Shown here: positions 1 to 10,571 of the stretch, piece after piece
Layout: each line of letters begins with the position of its first letter
How positions within the stretch are numbered: the stretch's first letter is position 1
Assembly: GCF_963576675.1 (NCBI RefSeq)
Contig: NC_088913.1
Coordinates: 20,410,001 to 20,474,000, forward strand
Source: Euphorbia lathyris
Taxonomy: Eukaryota; Streptophyta; Magnoliopsida; Malpighiales; Euphorbiaceae
Direction: 5' to 3'
DNA: 64,000 bases
The notes under the pieces: generated by a model
What the model was told of the DNA's origin: nothing
Databases searched by the model: none
What the model saw: the letters and a program-made list of their open reading frames with translations, nothing else
Program-made: the position numbers and the translations under genes

Positions 1-734
1 ACTACTTAGGTCCGGAAATGCCCGGGGATTTAACTTTACCGGGAACTGATTTACCAAAATCCAACGAAGATATATCCAACACTAAAAATTCACCAATAAA
101 CTCAAGTACAAAAACTTTTGTACCCAAACCACATTTTCCACACAAAGTCCGAAATAAGGACTATGACAAACAATTATTAACATTTTTAGACAAACTTAAA
201 AATTTGCACATTAATTTGACATTTATGGATGCGATTACGCAAATTCCCAATTATGGTAAGTTCTTAAAAGATTTAATTTCAAAGAAAATCAGTTGGGAAG
301 GAGTATCATCCATTTCACTAACTGAAGACTGTAGTTCGATAGTGTCGAGTAATTTGCCTACAAAACTCAAAGATCCCGGATGTTTTACTATTCCGTGTAA
401 GTTGGGAGATATTGAATTCCCAAGTTGTCTTTGTGATTTAGGAGCAAATATAAACTTAATGCCATTGTCTATTTTTAATAAGTTAGGTTTAGAAGATGAT
501 ATCAAACGTACCAATATGGTTTTGCAATTAGCGGATCAAACCACTAAAAGACCATATGGTATAATTGAAGATGTTTTAGTTAAAGTCGACAAATTTATTT
601 TTCCTACCGATTTCGTTATATTAGATTTTACATATGACATTAATTGTCCACTAATTTTTGGTAGACCGTTTATAAACACGGGACGTGCTCTAGTTGATGT
701 GTTAATGACATTATTCAAAAAGAAGGGAAAGTAG
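1..734 (+). pseudogene. Athila gag-pol: aspartic protease region (5' partial)
   Basis: The reading frame is open to the window edge, so the ATG at position 18 is not a true start; this is the middle of a gag-pol polyprotein. After a linker, residues about 135-215 form a retropepsin-like domain with CDLGANINLMPLS (the D-S/T-G loop appears as DLGA, usual for Athila) and the later hydrophobic LIFGRPFINTGRA block, which matches the family's flap and C-terminal strand. The frame ends at 734, where continuity with the family is lost; the next part of pol reads on in another frame. The shift lies within or beside a 29-bp direct repeat (697-725 and 835-863). The product would have cleaved Gag-Pol in the virus-like particle. 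Confidence 0.85.
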
Positions 735-1566
735 TTTTAAGGATAGGAGAAGATAAGATCGAGTTTGATATGAACAAAGCAATGAAATATCCTATGGAGG
801 ATTTCGCTTGTATGAAACTTGATTTAGTTGAAAAATGTGTTAATGACATTATTCAAAAAGAAGAAGTAATAGAACCTATACTGAATGAAGAATTAGAAGA
901 TAAGGACCCTGAACCTTTGATTCGAGAAGATGGACCAGTTCTGCCTTCAATTGTAATACCCCCTAAATTAGAACTTAAAGAATTACCAAACCATTTGAGG
1001 TACGCTTTCTTAGGCGAAGGCGATTCTCTACCTATAATAATCTCTAACAAATTAACACATGTTCAAGAAGAAAAATTGAAAGAAGTTGTTAGAAATAGAA
1101 TAGGAAGTATGGGATGGCAAATTTCAGACTTAAAAGGAATTAATCCTAGTATTGTAATGCACAGAATTCACTTAGAAGAAGATAAGCCACCTAAAGCGGA
1201 TAGGCAAAGACGCTAAAATCCGAATATGAAAGAAGTAGTAAAAAATGAGATTACTAAACTTTAAGACAATGGAATCATTTATCCTATTTCGGATAGTGAA
1301 TGGGTTAGCCCAATCCATTGTGTACCTAAAAAAGGAGGCATAACTGTTGTAAGGAATGACGAAGGTGAATTAATACCTACACGAACCACCACCGGTTGGA
1401 GGGTTTGTATAGACTATAGGAACCTAAACAAAGCAACTAGGAAAGACCATTTTCCTCTACCTTTCATTGATCAAATGATCGAAAGGATAGCTGGTCATGC
1501 TTTCTATTGTTTTCTAGATGGTTACTCCGGATTCTTTCAAATCTATATTTACCCGGATGACCAAGA
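722..1566 (+). pseudogene. Athila pol: protease-RT connector and RT fingers, broken
   Basis: Read in the frame of the ATG at 770, the sequence becomes family-like again from about 722 (GKVVLRIGEDKIEFD). It continues through an acidic connector to the RT N-terminus, with SEWVSPIHCVPKKGG, WRVCIDYRNLNKAT, DHFPLPFIDQM and FLDGYSGFFQI. Two in-frame TAA stops interrupt it, at 1214-1216 and about 1262. Near 1566 a small deletion removes a few residues just before the CPYGTFAYRRMPFG block and shifts the frame. These RT segments carry part of the nucleotide-binding pocket; the first catalytic Asp is the one in FLDGYSG. None of the lesions looks programmed. Confidence 0.82.
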
Positions 1567-2440
1567 TATGTCCTTATGGAACATTTGCATATAGGAGAAT
1601 GCCTTTTGGTCTATGTAATGCACCAGCAACATTTCAACGTTGTATGACTGCAATTTTTAACGATTTCATTGAAGATATCATGGAAGTTTTTATGGATGAT
1701 TTTTCCGTTTATGGAGATTCTTTCGATGCATGTTTACAGAACTTGGATAAAGTTTTGTCTAGATGTGAAGAAACGAATTTAGTATTAAACTGGAAAAAAT
1801 ATCATTTCATGGTTGACGAGGGAATTGTTCTAGGTCATAAAATATATGAAAAAGGTTTAGAAGTGGATAGAGCAAAAACCTCAGTGATAGAAAAATTACC
1901 CCCTCCAACTACTGTTAAGGGAGTACGGTCATTTTTAGGACATGCAGGTTTTTACAGACGATTTATTAAAAACTTCTCTGTAATTTCCAAACCACTTACT
2001 AATTTACTCATGAAAGACTCAACCTTTGATTTCAATGAAGATTGTGTCAAGGCCTTCGAAACATTGAAAACAGCTTTAGTCAGTGCACCCATTATTGCTA
2101 AACCTGATTGGGATCTACCTTTTGAAATCATGTGTGATGCAAGTGACTTAGCCATCGGATGTGTTTTAGGTCAAAGGAAGGATAAGAAACTTCATGTTAT
2201 TTATTATGCCAGTCACACACTGTCAGGTGCACAATTAAATTACACCACAACCGAAAAAGAAATGCTAGCGGTAGTTTTTGCATGTGATAAGTTTAGGTCA
2301 TACCTATTAGGTTCTAAAGTTATTATTATACCGATCACGCAGCTTTAAGGTATTTATTTGCTAAAAAAGATGCAAAACCACGTCTAATTAGATGGGTTTT
2401 GTTGTTACAAGAATTTGATATAGAAATTAAAGACAAAAAA
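1567..2440 (+). pseudogene. Athila pol: RT palm and RNase H, broken
   Basis: The frame read from 1518 becomes RT-like from about 1572: CPYGTFAYRRMPFGLCNAP, then the catalytic FMDDFSVYG (YxDD variant) near codon 60, then the thumb motifs LGHKI and FLGHAGFYRRFI. RNase H follows with MCDASDLAIGCVLGQ and YTTTEKEMLAVVFA. The first 17 or so residues of this frame are read out of frame and are not RT. A one-base deletion near 2328, in a T/A run, ends the frame at 2348. The family-like sequence continues in another frame until a one-base gain in an A/G run near 2440 restores the first frame. Product role: reverse transcription and template RNA removal. Confidence 0.85.
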
Positions 2441-3854
2441 GGGAGTAGAAAACCTTGTCGCCGATCATCTATCAAGACTCGAAGATGAAAACGGTCATAT
2501 AGGTGAGACTATCGGTATACGAGATGATTTCCCTGATGAATATCTCTATCAAATAAAAAATGTCATGTCATCATGGTATGCGGATATCGCAAATTATCTC
2601 GCAGCCAACATTGTTCCGGAAGGATTAAATTTCCAACAAAAGAAGAAATTCTTTTTTGACATTAAACAGTATTTTTGGGAAGATCCTTTCTTGTTCAGAA
2701 CTTGTGGTGACAGAATGATTAGGAGATGCATTAGTGAAAATGAATACGGGTTTATAATGTCAGAATGCCATTCTAGTTCTTATGGAGGGCATAACGGCGT
2801 TAGTGAAATAGTAGCCAGGATATTAGAATGTGGATTCTTTTGGCCGACGTTGTTCAAAGACGTCCGTTCATTTATTATTCGTTGTGACAAATGCAAAAGA
2901 ACAGGGAATTTAGGAATGAAAGATGAGATGCCTCTCACAAACATACTAGAAGTTGAAGTCTTCGACATGTGGGGAATAGATTTCATGGGACCTTTTCCCC
3001 CTTCTTTTGGTAAAACTTACATATTAGTAGCCGTATATTATGTTTCAAAGTGGGTTGAAGCAATTGCAACCCCGACGAACGATTCTAAGGTTGTTGTTAG
3101 GTTTCTTGAAGATATATTTTGTAGATTTGGTTGCCCTAGAGTCATTGTAAGTGATGGTGGTACCCATTTCATAAACCAAAGTTTTGATATACTTATGAAA
3201 AAATATGGAGTACACCACCGCGTGTCAACGACATACCATCCTCAATCGAATGGTCAGGCAGAGATATCAAATAGAGAACTCAAATGGATTCTAGAGAAAA
3301 CAGTTTCGTCTTCAAGAAAAGATTGGTCTTGTAAACTCAACAATGCGTTATGGGCATACCGTACTGCATTCAAAACACCAATAGGAATGACGCCATACCG
3401 AATAGTGTATGGGAAAGCATGTCATTTACCAGTCGAATTAGAGCATAAAGCTTATTGGGCTATTAGAAAACTTAACTTTGATTTACAACAAGCAGGTAAG
3501 AAACGTTTGCTCAACTTAAATGAGTTGGATGAACTACGTCATCTATCTTACGAAAATGCAAAAATATATAAAGAAAAAGTGAAAAAATGGCACGACGCCA
3601 AGATTAAAGTCAAAAGCTTTAACATTGGGGATAAGGTGCTATTATTTAATTCACGGCTCCGTTTGTTTCCAGGCAAATTTAAGTCCAGATGGACAGGACC
3701 ATATTTAGTCGTTAAAACATTCGACTATGGATCTTTAGAACTTGAAGGACCTAACGGAGTTCGTTTCAAAGTTAATGGTAATAGATGCAAAATTTATTAC
3801 GAAAATATTCCAATTAAGGAGACTGCGTTCATAACACAATTTCTTGAAGATTAA
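2441..3854 (+). pseudogene. Athila pol: integrase
   Basis: The frame is open from about 2441, before the first internal Met at 2565, to the stop at 3854. An N-terminal zinc-binding HHCC region ([12 protein letters not shown] followed about 30 residues later by CDKC) is followed by the DDE core: WGIDFMGPF for the first Asp, IVSDGGTHF for the second, and Glu in [10 protein letters not shown]. The C-terminal part has the GPY/F-type motif [11 protein letters not shown]. All catalytic residues are present and this segment has no stop, so it is the best-preserved part of pol, but it is cut off from gag by the upstream lesions. It would insert the element's cDNA into nuclear DNA. Confidence 0.88.
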
Positions 3855-4090
3855 TTCGTTTAAATTTCATATACTTTTTCTTTGTTTTGTTTGGTTTTAG
3901 TTTTTGTTGCTTAAATTTTTTTTTTCGTTTTTATTTTTATTTATTTAGTTTATATTTTTACACATGTTAATTTTATGATTTTTAGTTATTAGATGACTTT
4001 ATATTAAGATTTAGATGCAAGAATATATGTTTAAGTCATGTTTTTATTTTAATTTTAGGTCAATAGTTCGAATTAGAAGAGATTCAGTGA
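3855..4090. other. AT-rich spacer after Athila pol
   Basis: Immediately after the pol stop there is a T-rich stretch with no reading frame of note and no homology that I recognise. It separates pol from the first hairpin/palindrome cassette. Confidence 0.6.
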
Positions 4091-4440
4091 TTCTCAGCCG
4101 AGAATTTGGAATTCTCAGTTGAGAATTTACATTTTCAGAATTGTCCAAACAGGTAAGAGATTTTCTGAACTTACCGAGAATTTATATTCTCGGCCGAGAA
4201 TCAGAAATATAGGGTTTCGACGCCTGATTTCCGCAAGTAAATCAGCGTGTCACGACCGAGAATTGGGATTCTCGGTCGTGACACGAGTGTCTTCTGTACC
4301 ATCAGACCTGTTCCTTCTTCAACCTGCAGACATAGCCTTTCAAACTCGAAAAATTGAGTTTCTTCAACGTTTTGAGGTATGAATTTATGCCTTTTCGCAT
4401 CAAAACAACACCTCTTTTCGTCCTATGATTCCTATAAATA
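4091..4440 (+). promoter_or_regulatory. Athila internal cassette 1: palindromes, hairpin, TATA-like box
   Basis: The segment contains imperfect palindromes at 4091-4105 and just downstream, a perfect 16-bp palindrome ATTCTCGGCCGAGAAT (4186-4201) preceded by the inverted half-motif CTTACCGAGAAT, then an 18-bp-stem hairpin (4246-4285), and TATAAATA at 4433-4440, 133 bp before the ATG of the first post-pol ORF. The same parts occur before the second post-pol ORF and in the element's LTR. This suggests a promoter or RNA-processing module for the downstream ORF; function is inferred only. Confidence 0.55.
4246..4285. repeat. Hairpin 1 (18-bp perfect stem)
   Basis: Left arm CGTGTCACGACCGAGAAT (4246-4263), loop TGGG, right arm ATTCTCGGTCGTGACACG (4268-4285): 18 of 18 pairs. 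Relative to hairpins 2 and 3, the seventh pair is A-T instead of G-C, with both sides changed together. Confidence 0.95.
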
Positions 4441-4572
4441 CATCTTAGAGGTCCAGATTTCTGTTACAACCTTTTCTTTTCCTCTCCGTCAGAACAAAAT
4501 TCTGATTTTCTCAAACACTCCATTAACAGAAAAGTAACAGAAACATTTTTCTTCTTTATTCCTCACAAAACC

Positions 4573-5457
4573 ATGACTACCAAACATAAATCCCCTAAGA
4601 AAATTGCTGCTTCTAGCAATAAGCGTCCCGACTTATCACAACGTTATGGTGCGCCATTTCCTATCTTCAACCATGACGAAGACATGCGCTACTATAGGCT
4701 TCGTTACAAGTTTTTCATCGGTATGCTATATATGGACGAGTTTTTAAATAAACAACTCGGCATAAGCGATGACATGAGTCGCTATTTGGAAAGATTGGGA
4801 TGGACTAAATTCGCCAACTTGCGGTTTCCTATAATAGGAGACTGGATTCTCGAGTTCTTTTGTACAGTTCGTTTTGTGAATAAACGACGAGTGCGTCTTA
4901 GTTTTCGTCGAGTTGGCGAAATCTTTACTTTTGGGTATCCTGGGTTACATGCCTGGTTTGGTTTTCCCCCGAGGGATACAATCAAACGTCATCCTGGCAA
5001 AGATATGACATCCACTGATATATGGAGGATGCTAACAGGATTTTGGCGTTTGAATCCTCGACTCGCCTACAACCAATCCTTTCACTCCAATTCGATGTTG
5101 TATCTACACAAATTTCCGTGTCACAGTCTTTTCGGTCGCACGTTTAGTAGAGTGGTCAAAGACACCGATTTATATGTCCTTGGAGATATATTCCAGGACA
5201 ATATAGTTGATACCTCCAAGATTCTGATGGAAGGTCTTGTTGCCGCTTCTCGATCCAAGGATAAGAAGATTGGTTTCGGCAATATCATTTGTGGGATAAT
5301 TCTCGGTACCAAGGGAACTATTTCTATCCCTTGGAGCGATGCTGAATCATTTCCGACTTTGGACTATGAGTTCTTGGAATATGAAGACCTCGTGAAACGC
5401 GTTTTTAGAGTGGGCCCGCATTTTCTTTTTGCACCGGAACGTCAAGCTTTTGTGTAA
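4573..5457 (+). CDS. Athila post-pol ORF A (ATHILA ORF-1 / env-position protein)
   Basis: An uninterrupted 294-codon frame starts with an ATG 133 bp after a TATA-like box. A basic N-terminus (KHKSPKK) leads to RYGAPF, then FIGMLYMDEF, LGWTKFANLRFP, ILEFFCTVRF, a FGFP block, YLHKFPCHSLFGR and a C-terminal FGNIICGIILGTKG. The same blocks recur in order in ORF B, so the two are paralogues. No signal peptide or convincing membrane anchor is visible, so calling it an envelope would rest on position alone. Known Athila elements carry an ORF here whose function is not established. After the TAA the frame continues as about 20 protein-like codons to a second stop at 5518, hinting at a longer ancestral product. 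Confidence 0.75.
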   Translation: MTTKHKSPKKIAASSNKRPDLSQRYGAPFPIFNHDEDMRYYRLRYKFFIGMLYMDEFLNKQLGISDDMSRYLERLGWTKFANLRFPIIGDWILEFFCTVRFVNKRRVRLSFRRVGEIFTFGYPGLHAWFGFPPRDTIKRHPGKDMTSTDIWRMLTGFWRLNPRLAYNQSFHSNSMLYLHKFPCHSLFGRTFSRVVKDTDLYVLGDIFQDNIVDTSKILMEGLVAASRSKDKKIGFGNIICGIILGTKGTISIPWSDAESFPTLDYEFLEYEDLVKRVFRVGPHFLFAPERQAFV

Positions 5458-6060
5458 TTGAAAATTGATCGCTATAGGGCTAGAGAAATCCCGATTGATA
5501 GGGATGAGTATATAGAATAGTTTTAGTTTCTTAGTTTAATTTGTAAATATTTGTGTATTTGTGTTATTTATGTACTTTCTTTATTTTTATGTTTAGTGTT
5601 ATTTTGTACATATTTGCTTCAATAAAAAATTTCTATTAATTTGATTCAATTTCTTATTCTGATCTTGGTTTATCTATACTCAATCCATTTTATATTGATT
5701 ACATCTAATCACAGTTGCTGAGTTAGATAATAATGATGGAATTGAACTTATATGATTTTATACTTGAATTAACAAATATGTCCATAATTTCATCACATTA
5801 ATCCATTAATATTCTGTATCAATAAATTAAAATTTTATATACACATGAATTAGTATTTATTTTTATTAATGTAGGTTCATTTAACTTACATGAATAAATG
5901 CACATTAATGTTTCATTAAAATCTCATTAAAGCATTTATCTTTCATTATTTTTTCCAATTAATATGGACAAACCTTTGATTTTCCTTATAATTTAATGCT
6001 TTTCAAGTACCAGTACAGTTTTAATCAGGTTCAAGACATAAATACTCAGAAAATCACACG
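5458..6060. other. AT-rich spacer between the two post-pol ORFs
   Basis: The first 60 bp continue ORF A's frame past its stop. The rest is AT-rich with no coding potential or recognisable signal until the second cassette begins near 6101. Confidence 0.55.
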
Positions 6061-6100
6061 AACCAAGTCAAAATGCGCGAAAACAAGTCACCAGGACCCG

Positions 6101-6325
6101 ATTCTCGGCCGAGAATTGAAAATTCTCGGTAAGTTCAGCAAGATTGGCCACATTTCAGAGCGATTTGCCCTCTGAAATTGCCGTGTCGCGACCGAGATTC
6201 AGGATTCTCGGTCGCGACACGCGACCTGCAGGCACACTAATTCCGGATTTTTGCACTATTTTTGCCCCTTTTCCTATTCCTACTCTTCATATACTTAACC
6301 CTATTTCACCCTATATATATATACC
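6101..6325 (+). promoter_or_regulatory. Athila internal cassette 2: palindrome, hairpin, TATA-like box
   Basis: The palindrome ATTCTCGGCCGAGAAT (6101-6116) is followed after a few bases by the half-motif ATTCTCGGTAAG, then a 16-bp-stem hairpin (6182-6221), then a TATATATATA box from 6312. The ATG of ORF B lies at 6563. ACCTGCAG just after the hairpin is shared with cassette 1. The block matches the palindrome plus half-motif of the LTR cassette almost exactly. A role in expressing ORF B is inferred. Confidence 0.55.
6182..6221. repeat. Hairpin 2 (16-bp stem)
   Basis: Left arm CGTGTCGCGACCGAGA (6182-6197) pairs perfectly with TCTCGGTCGCGACACG (6206-6221) around an 8-nt loop. It is homologous to hairpins 1 and 3, with a coordinated A-T to G-C change relative to hairpin 1. 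Confidence 0.93.
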
Positions 6326-6562
6326 TATACCTTACACAAACCTCACATCACCTCACTTTTTACCCAATCCCCAACTCTAAACTCTTCCCAATACATTACT
6401 TTTACTCTTCCCAATTTATTCCTTACCCCTTCTAATCACTTACCCTTTCAACTCCAAATCAATTCATTCCTTACCCTACTATCCCCAACTCATCTTCAAC
6501 CTTTGGTTTTTCTCTCTACCATTCTTCATCTTTGTTCTTCCAAAGCCCTAAGTAACTCAATC

Positions 6563-7750
6563 ATGCCTCGAACAAAGCCTGTTGGTCACAAGCCTCAAGT
6601 TACGGAAGCTAATCGCCTTCGTGTCCGTTGTGGAGCTCCTTTTGACATCAACTCCGAGGAAGAAGCAAGTAGATACACTCATTTTTCAAGCTCAAAGCGA
6701 GAGTTTGTGGGTATGCCATTCCTTGACTTTGATACGGTACGGGATTTAAACTTCTCTACTAGGATTAATGCCTTCTTGGACACTTTGGGTTGGCAAACCT
6801 TTGCCTCTATGCGTTTTCCTAGTATTACGGAATATATAGTGGAGTTCTTGGTCACTTTAGAAATCGATAAGAAAAAGATTTCAATTCGTTTCCGCAATAA
6901 TAGTGTTACTTACACTATTAATTATGAAGCCATAGGAAACATGTTTGGTTTTCCTACTGCTGATTTCCATGACAAGCCTCGTGATTTTGATAATGATGCT
7001 ATTTGGCATACTCTTTCGAGGCAATCTTATTTCAATTCAAAGAACACATCTAGCAAAATGATTAGGGATTATTGTTTGCTCTATTTTCACAAGTTCTTGA
7101 GTTTTTCTTTGTTGGGCCGGGTTGAGAGCTCGAAGATTCAAGTTCGAGATTTGTTTGTTTTTGATAGCTTGTTTAAAGGATTGAGGGTTGATAGCATAGG
7201 GATGCTTTTTGATAATTTGTTTCGTGCTTCGCGGGCTTGCACCATTCAAGTCCCTATTGGAAATTTTATTACCGCTATTGTTTTGGGTGCCCATGGCGAG
7301 TTAGAAGATTATGACATGTCTACCTACCATGGATATGTTCCGCTTTTGAACCTCTCGGCTCTTGAACGAGCGCATTTGTTGCTTACCATGGATATTGCTC
7401 ATCTTCGTGGCACTATGGGTGGCGGAGCTTCTAGTTCTCAATTTGCAGGTACCGAAGAGGGCGAAGCGGAGGAAGAAGAGGAGGATGACCCAGAAGCACA
7501 ACCACACACCCAAGCACCTCAAGATGATGATCCGGTGGATTTGAGGCGCATTTTGAACCAAATCAATGAAAATAATCGTAATTTGAATTTGCGGATTGAT
7601 GATTTGGTGGAAAACAATATGATTATCAATGACAACCTCAACAACTTAAGGAGGGAGCACAAATCTACTCGTCGTCGGATGCTTTCCTTTTTCCGTCGTC
7701 AAAATGTCGAAACCTCACCATCCCCGACGGATTCGCCTCTACATGCTTAG
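6563..7750 (+). CDS. Athila post-pol ORF B (ATHILA ORF-1 / env-position protein) with acidic and coiled-coil tail
   Basis: The frame is open from 6503. I prefer the ATG at 6563 (MPRTKPVGHKP) because it gives a basic N-terminus like that of ORF A and the 20 upstream codons look like leader sequence; product 395 residues. Blocks in order: RCGAPF, FVGMPFLDF, LGWQTFASMRFP, IVEFLVTLEI, MFGFP, YFHKFLSFSLLGR, DLFVFDSLF, IGNFITAIVLGAHG. These match ORF A. Unlike ORF A it continues with a Glu-rich stretch (about residues 300-325) and a heptad-like Asn/Leu segment near residues 335-375. No frame break is seen, in contrast to the damaged pol. Molecular role unknown. Confidence 0.75.
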   Translation: MPRTKPVGHKPQVTEANRLRVRCGAPFDINSEEEASRYTHFSSSKREFVGMPFLDFDTVRDLNFSTRINAFLDTLGWQTFASMRFPSITEYIVEFLVTLEIDKKKISIRFRNNSVTYTINYEAIGNMFGFPTADFHDKPRDFDNDAIWHTLSRQSYFNSKNTSSKMIRDYCLLYFHKFLSFSLLGRVESSKIQVRDLFVFDSLFKGLRVDSIGMLFDNLFRASRACTIQVPIGNFITAIVLGAHGELEDYDMSTYHGYVPLLNLSALERAHLLLTMDIAHLRGTMGGGASSSQFAGTEEGEAEEEEEDDPEAQPHTQAPQDDDPVDLRRILNQINENNRNLNLRIDDLVENNMIINDNLNNLRREHKSTRRRMLSFFRRQNVETSPSPTDSPLHA

Positions 7751-8590
7751 GTTTTATCACCTCTTTTATTCCTTTCCTTATCTTGTTTTGTTATTTTTCA
7801 ATTAAAGTTTGGTACAATATTTATTTTCCATGTTAAGTTTGATACAATTTTTAATTTTTATGTTTGATGATTTTAATTTGCTACATTTCTTTATTATTTC
7901 GTGTTATTTATTTCGTACTTATTTTTCGTGTTTTATCCGTTTTTGCACCAATGAGGACATGGTCCAAATTAAGTGTCGGAGGAGATATTACGTATATCAT
8001 TTTTTTTTTCACGTACAAATAAATGCATGGAGTAAGAATGTCATCCGTTTTACCATAAAAAAAACACATATTAATATTTATAAACAATATTTTCAAATGC
8101 AACACTTGTTTTATGCAAATGCAACATATATTGCAACACAATTTATTTAACATTATATATGTTTAAAATATTTTAACTTATGATTATTTTTAGGTTATCA
8201 TTATCGTTAGAAATGATATTTCTATATGGGCAACATTATTTTTCAAATTTTTTATAAATCTCCGATATGATTTTAAGTAAAATTGTCTCGAGTGAATGTA
8301 TTTAAGTAAATAAATTCTTTATTTTCGATCTCTATTTTATATCACAAATTCATGATAAAATAAATCTTATTTCAAATTTTCAATTAGGTTTATAGGCATT
8401 AAATTGAACTAACAATTTTTTTAGTTCGGTTTGATTTCATCTTACATTAACACCAATTGAAGTTTTTAAGGAAACTTTAGTCATAATACATGTTGAATTT
8501 TAAGTCAATATAGGATGAATGTGCTATTTTTTCCCAATTTACAATTTCATAAATTCATATTAATTAATCAATTAGTTGAATTCTTAACTT
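7751..8590. other. Athila 3' non-coding tail, first part
   Basis: AT-rich sequence; the frames in it are low-complexity and unsupported. No other signal seen. Confidence 0.55.
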
Positions 8591-8852
8591 TTGGCCACGA
8601 TTGAGACCAACCTTATCACAATCGAGGTATGAAAGGAAAGAAAATTAAGTACCGTTTACTTTTGGCCACGATTGCGACCACCCTTATCACAATCGAGGCA
8701 TGGAAGGAACATTTAAGCAAAAATTAAGCGTGTTTAAGTTTAAAGTAACGATTGCCTCCACCCATGGCATGGTCGGTACCTCTTAAGCAAACACAAAGCA
8801 AATAAAAAGCATATAAAGTTACGATCGAGACCACCCTTATCTCGGGCGTAAC
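8591..8852. repeat. Array of four imperfect hairpin repeats in the Athila 3' tail
   Basis: Units start near 8591, 8662, 8745 and 8818, with a period of about 71-81 bp. Units 1 and 2 have CGATTG...CAATCG arms around ACCAACCTTATC or ACCACCCTTATC. Unit 4 keeps the ACCACCCTTATC core but has different arms (GTTACG...CGTAAC, with CGAGA...TCTCG inside). Unit 3 is the most degenerate. The array lies between ORF B and the polypurine tract. Conserved loop with changing stems suggests a structured RNA or protein-binding element. Confidence 0.7.
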
Positions 8853-9190
8853 TAGCAAAAGAAAATTAACCTAAGTACGTATTTAAATTTAATATATCTC
8901 ATATATTAGTTTAGGTTTGGGAAAAGAAATTTGGTGCTTTGAAATGCCTTGAGACGAAAGACTCAACGCTTATATCGTCCTGAATACTTCAATTCAAAAT
9001 TGAAAATACAAGACGAATGATGTATCGTATTTATACTAGTTAGTTTGATATTTTGCGTATAAATTTGCCATGCGAAGTTAGTCTTTTCGGCTTAACTAAT
9101 TTAAAAGGTAATACCAAGATATATGTTTTATTTTGATAAAGAGATTAGTTAAAGAATAAATTCAGTGAAATTTTGCTCGGGACTAGCAAA

Positions 9191-9208
9191 AGATTAAGTG
9201 TGGAGATT
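9191..9208 (+). promoter_or_regulatory. Athila polypurine tract
   Basis: AGATTAAGTGTGGAGATT lies immediately before the 3' LTR start TGTTAAG at 9209, the position and sequence type of Athila plus-strand primers. Confidence 0.75.
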
Positions 9209-9453
9209 TGTTAAGCCCAAAATATACCTAAAATATCATTAATATTTACATCAGTTTTGCTACGAATTCATACTGTTTATATCTGTTTAGCGCACTTTTA
9301 CTTCCAAATATGGTTCTTTCTTGCAAGGTACCTAAATATTTGGTAAAATGCAAATAGGAGCGAAAAGAGCTTAAAACAGAAGAAAAACCCTACAAAAGGA
9401 GTCAAAGACGACGAAAATCAAACGCACCGAAACGAGGACAAGGACGAAGTCAA
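9209..9453 (+). repeat. Athila 3' LTR, left part
   Basis: Starts TGTTAAGCCC after the polypurine tract and is interrupted at 9453 by copia1. GTCAA at 9449-9453 is duplicated at 27076-27080. The remainder of the LTR is 27081-28290. Confidence 0.9.
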
Positions 9454-10571
9454 TGTCGGTCCCTAGTAATTAGTTCCAAAGGGGGGGGGATAGGAACTAA
9501 TGTAACTTTTTCGCTTTTAATTATGCTGACTTAATGTTATTTTAAGAGTTTGTTAACTCAGCGTGTTGGTCAGCACGGCCGATTGATTAGTCAGACAGTT
9601 TTAGTTCTATGCTGACTAAGACTGCTTGACTTGAGAGTTGAGAATTGACACTTGAGAGGTCAGCTTCCAACTCAGCACTCAGATTTACTCAGTTTCAGTT
9701 TTAACAATTTTTATATGCTGAGTAAATATCACAAACAACACATGCACATATATATATATATATTGAGAGAAAGAGTTTAGAAGTTACTCAGCACGACTTA
9801 TCCTGGTTCGGCCTCTCTGCCTACGTCCAGTCCCCAGTTCCTCCTGGGATTTTCAATCCAATACTGAGCTCTTTCAAGGTAGAGCACAAACCCTTTACAA
9901 GGCAGTGAGTATGCAAGAGTACGTCCTCTATTCGTCTACTCAGCTCCTACTAAGTACTACAACCCAACACTTAGATTTTTCTACCACTGAATGCTTACAA
10001 CCAAGCACTCAGCATACACTCTCAATATTACAATTGATAAACACTTGTTCTCTTTTCAGTAAAGAAAACTTTAGAAGATTACACAGAATCACTCTAGCAT
10101 TTACACAAAGAATAGAACATTTGGTGTAAGATCTTTATATTTGAGTGCTTTGAAGATTTCTCTCTTGGATTTTTCTTCTTTGTAATTCGGCAAATGTCCA
10201 AGTGAAATCCTTGTCCATTTTATAGATGAATTCTGGAGATTAGACCGTTTGAATTTGGTGTGTTCGTTGATTCCAAAACGGCTCTTTTAGTAGACAGCTT
10301 CTGGTCAGCTTCAGTTTTGCAGGCCAATCCTGTCATCTATTTTCTTCAGGTGTCAGGCCTTGTCTTCTTCCTACAGACTTGTCTTTTTGTGGCAGTTGTC
10401 TTTTACCAATAATCCATTGACCCATGTTTCTTAGAATTAGTCTTCTGTGTATTTTCGAGGCTTCAATTATTGGTGCAGAAGATTGGCAGACTTTGTCCTT
10501 TAGTGAACGGATCCTTCATGCTGTCCTGACTGTCACTCAGCTTCATTCGTTATCTTCGAATGTTCAACTTC

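Noticed and set aside
4091..4201. Heat-shock elements in the GAGAAT/ATTCTC palindromes
   Set aside because: The spacing does not give alternating nGAAn/nTTCn pentamers; the palindrome is CGG-centred.
4119..4382. 88-codon frame over cassette 1
   Set aside because: It crosses the hairpin and palindromes and has no family resemblance; its codons follow the inverted repeats.
6503..6562. Hydrophobic start of ORF B (MVFLSTILHLCSS) as a signal peptide
   Set aside because: ORF A has no counterpart and the basic start at 6563 matches it better. A signal peptide remains possible but is not supported.
7809..8153. Overlapping frames on both strands in the Athila tail
   Set aside because: Low-complexity translation of AT-rich DNA; no conserved blocks.
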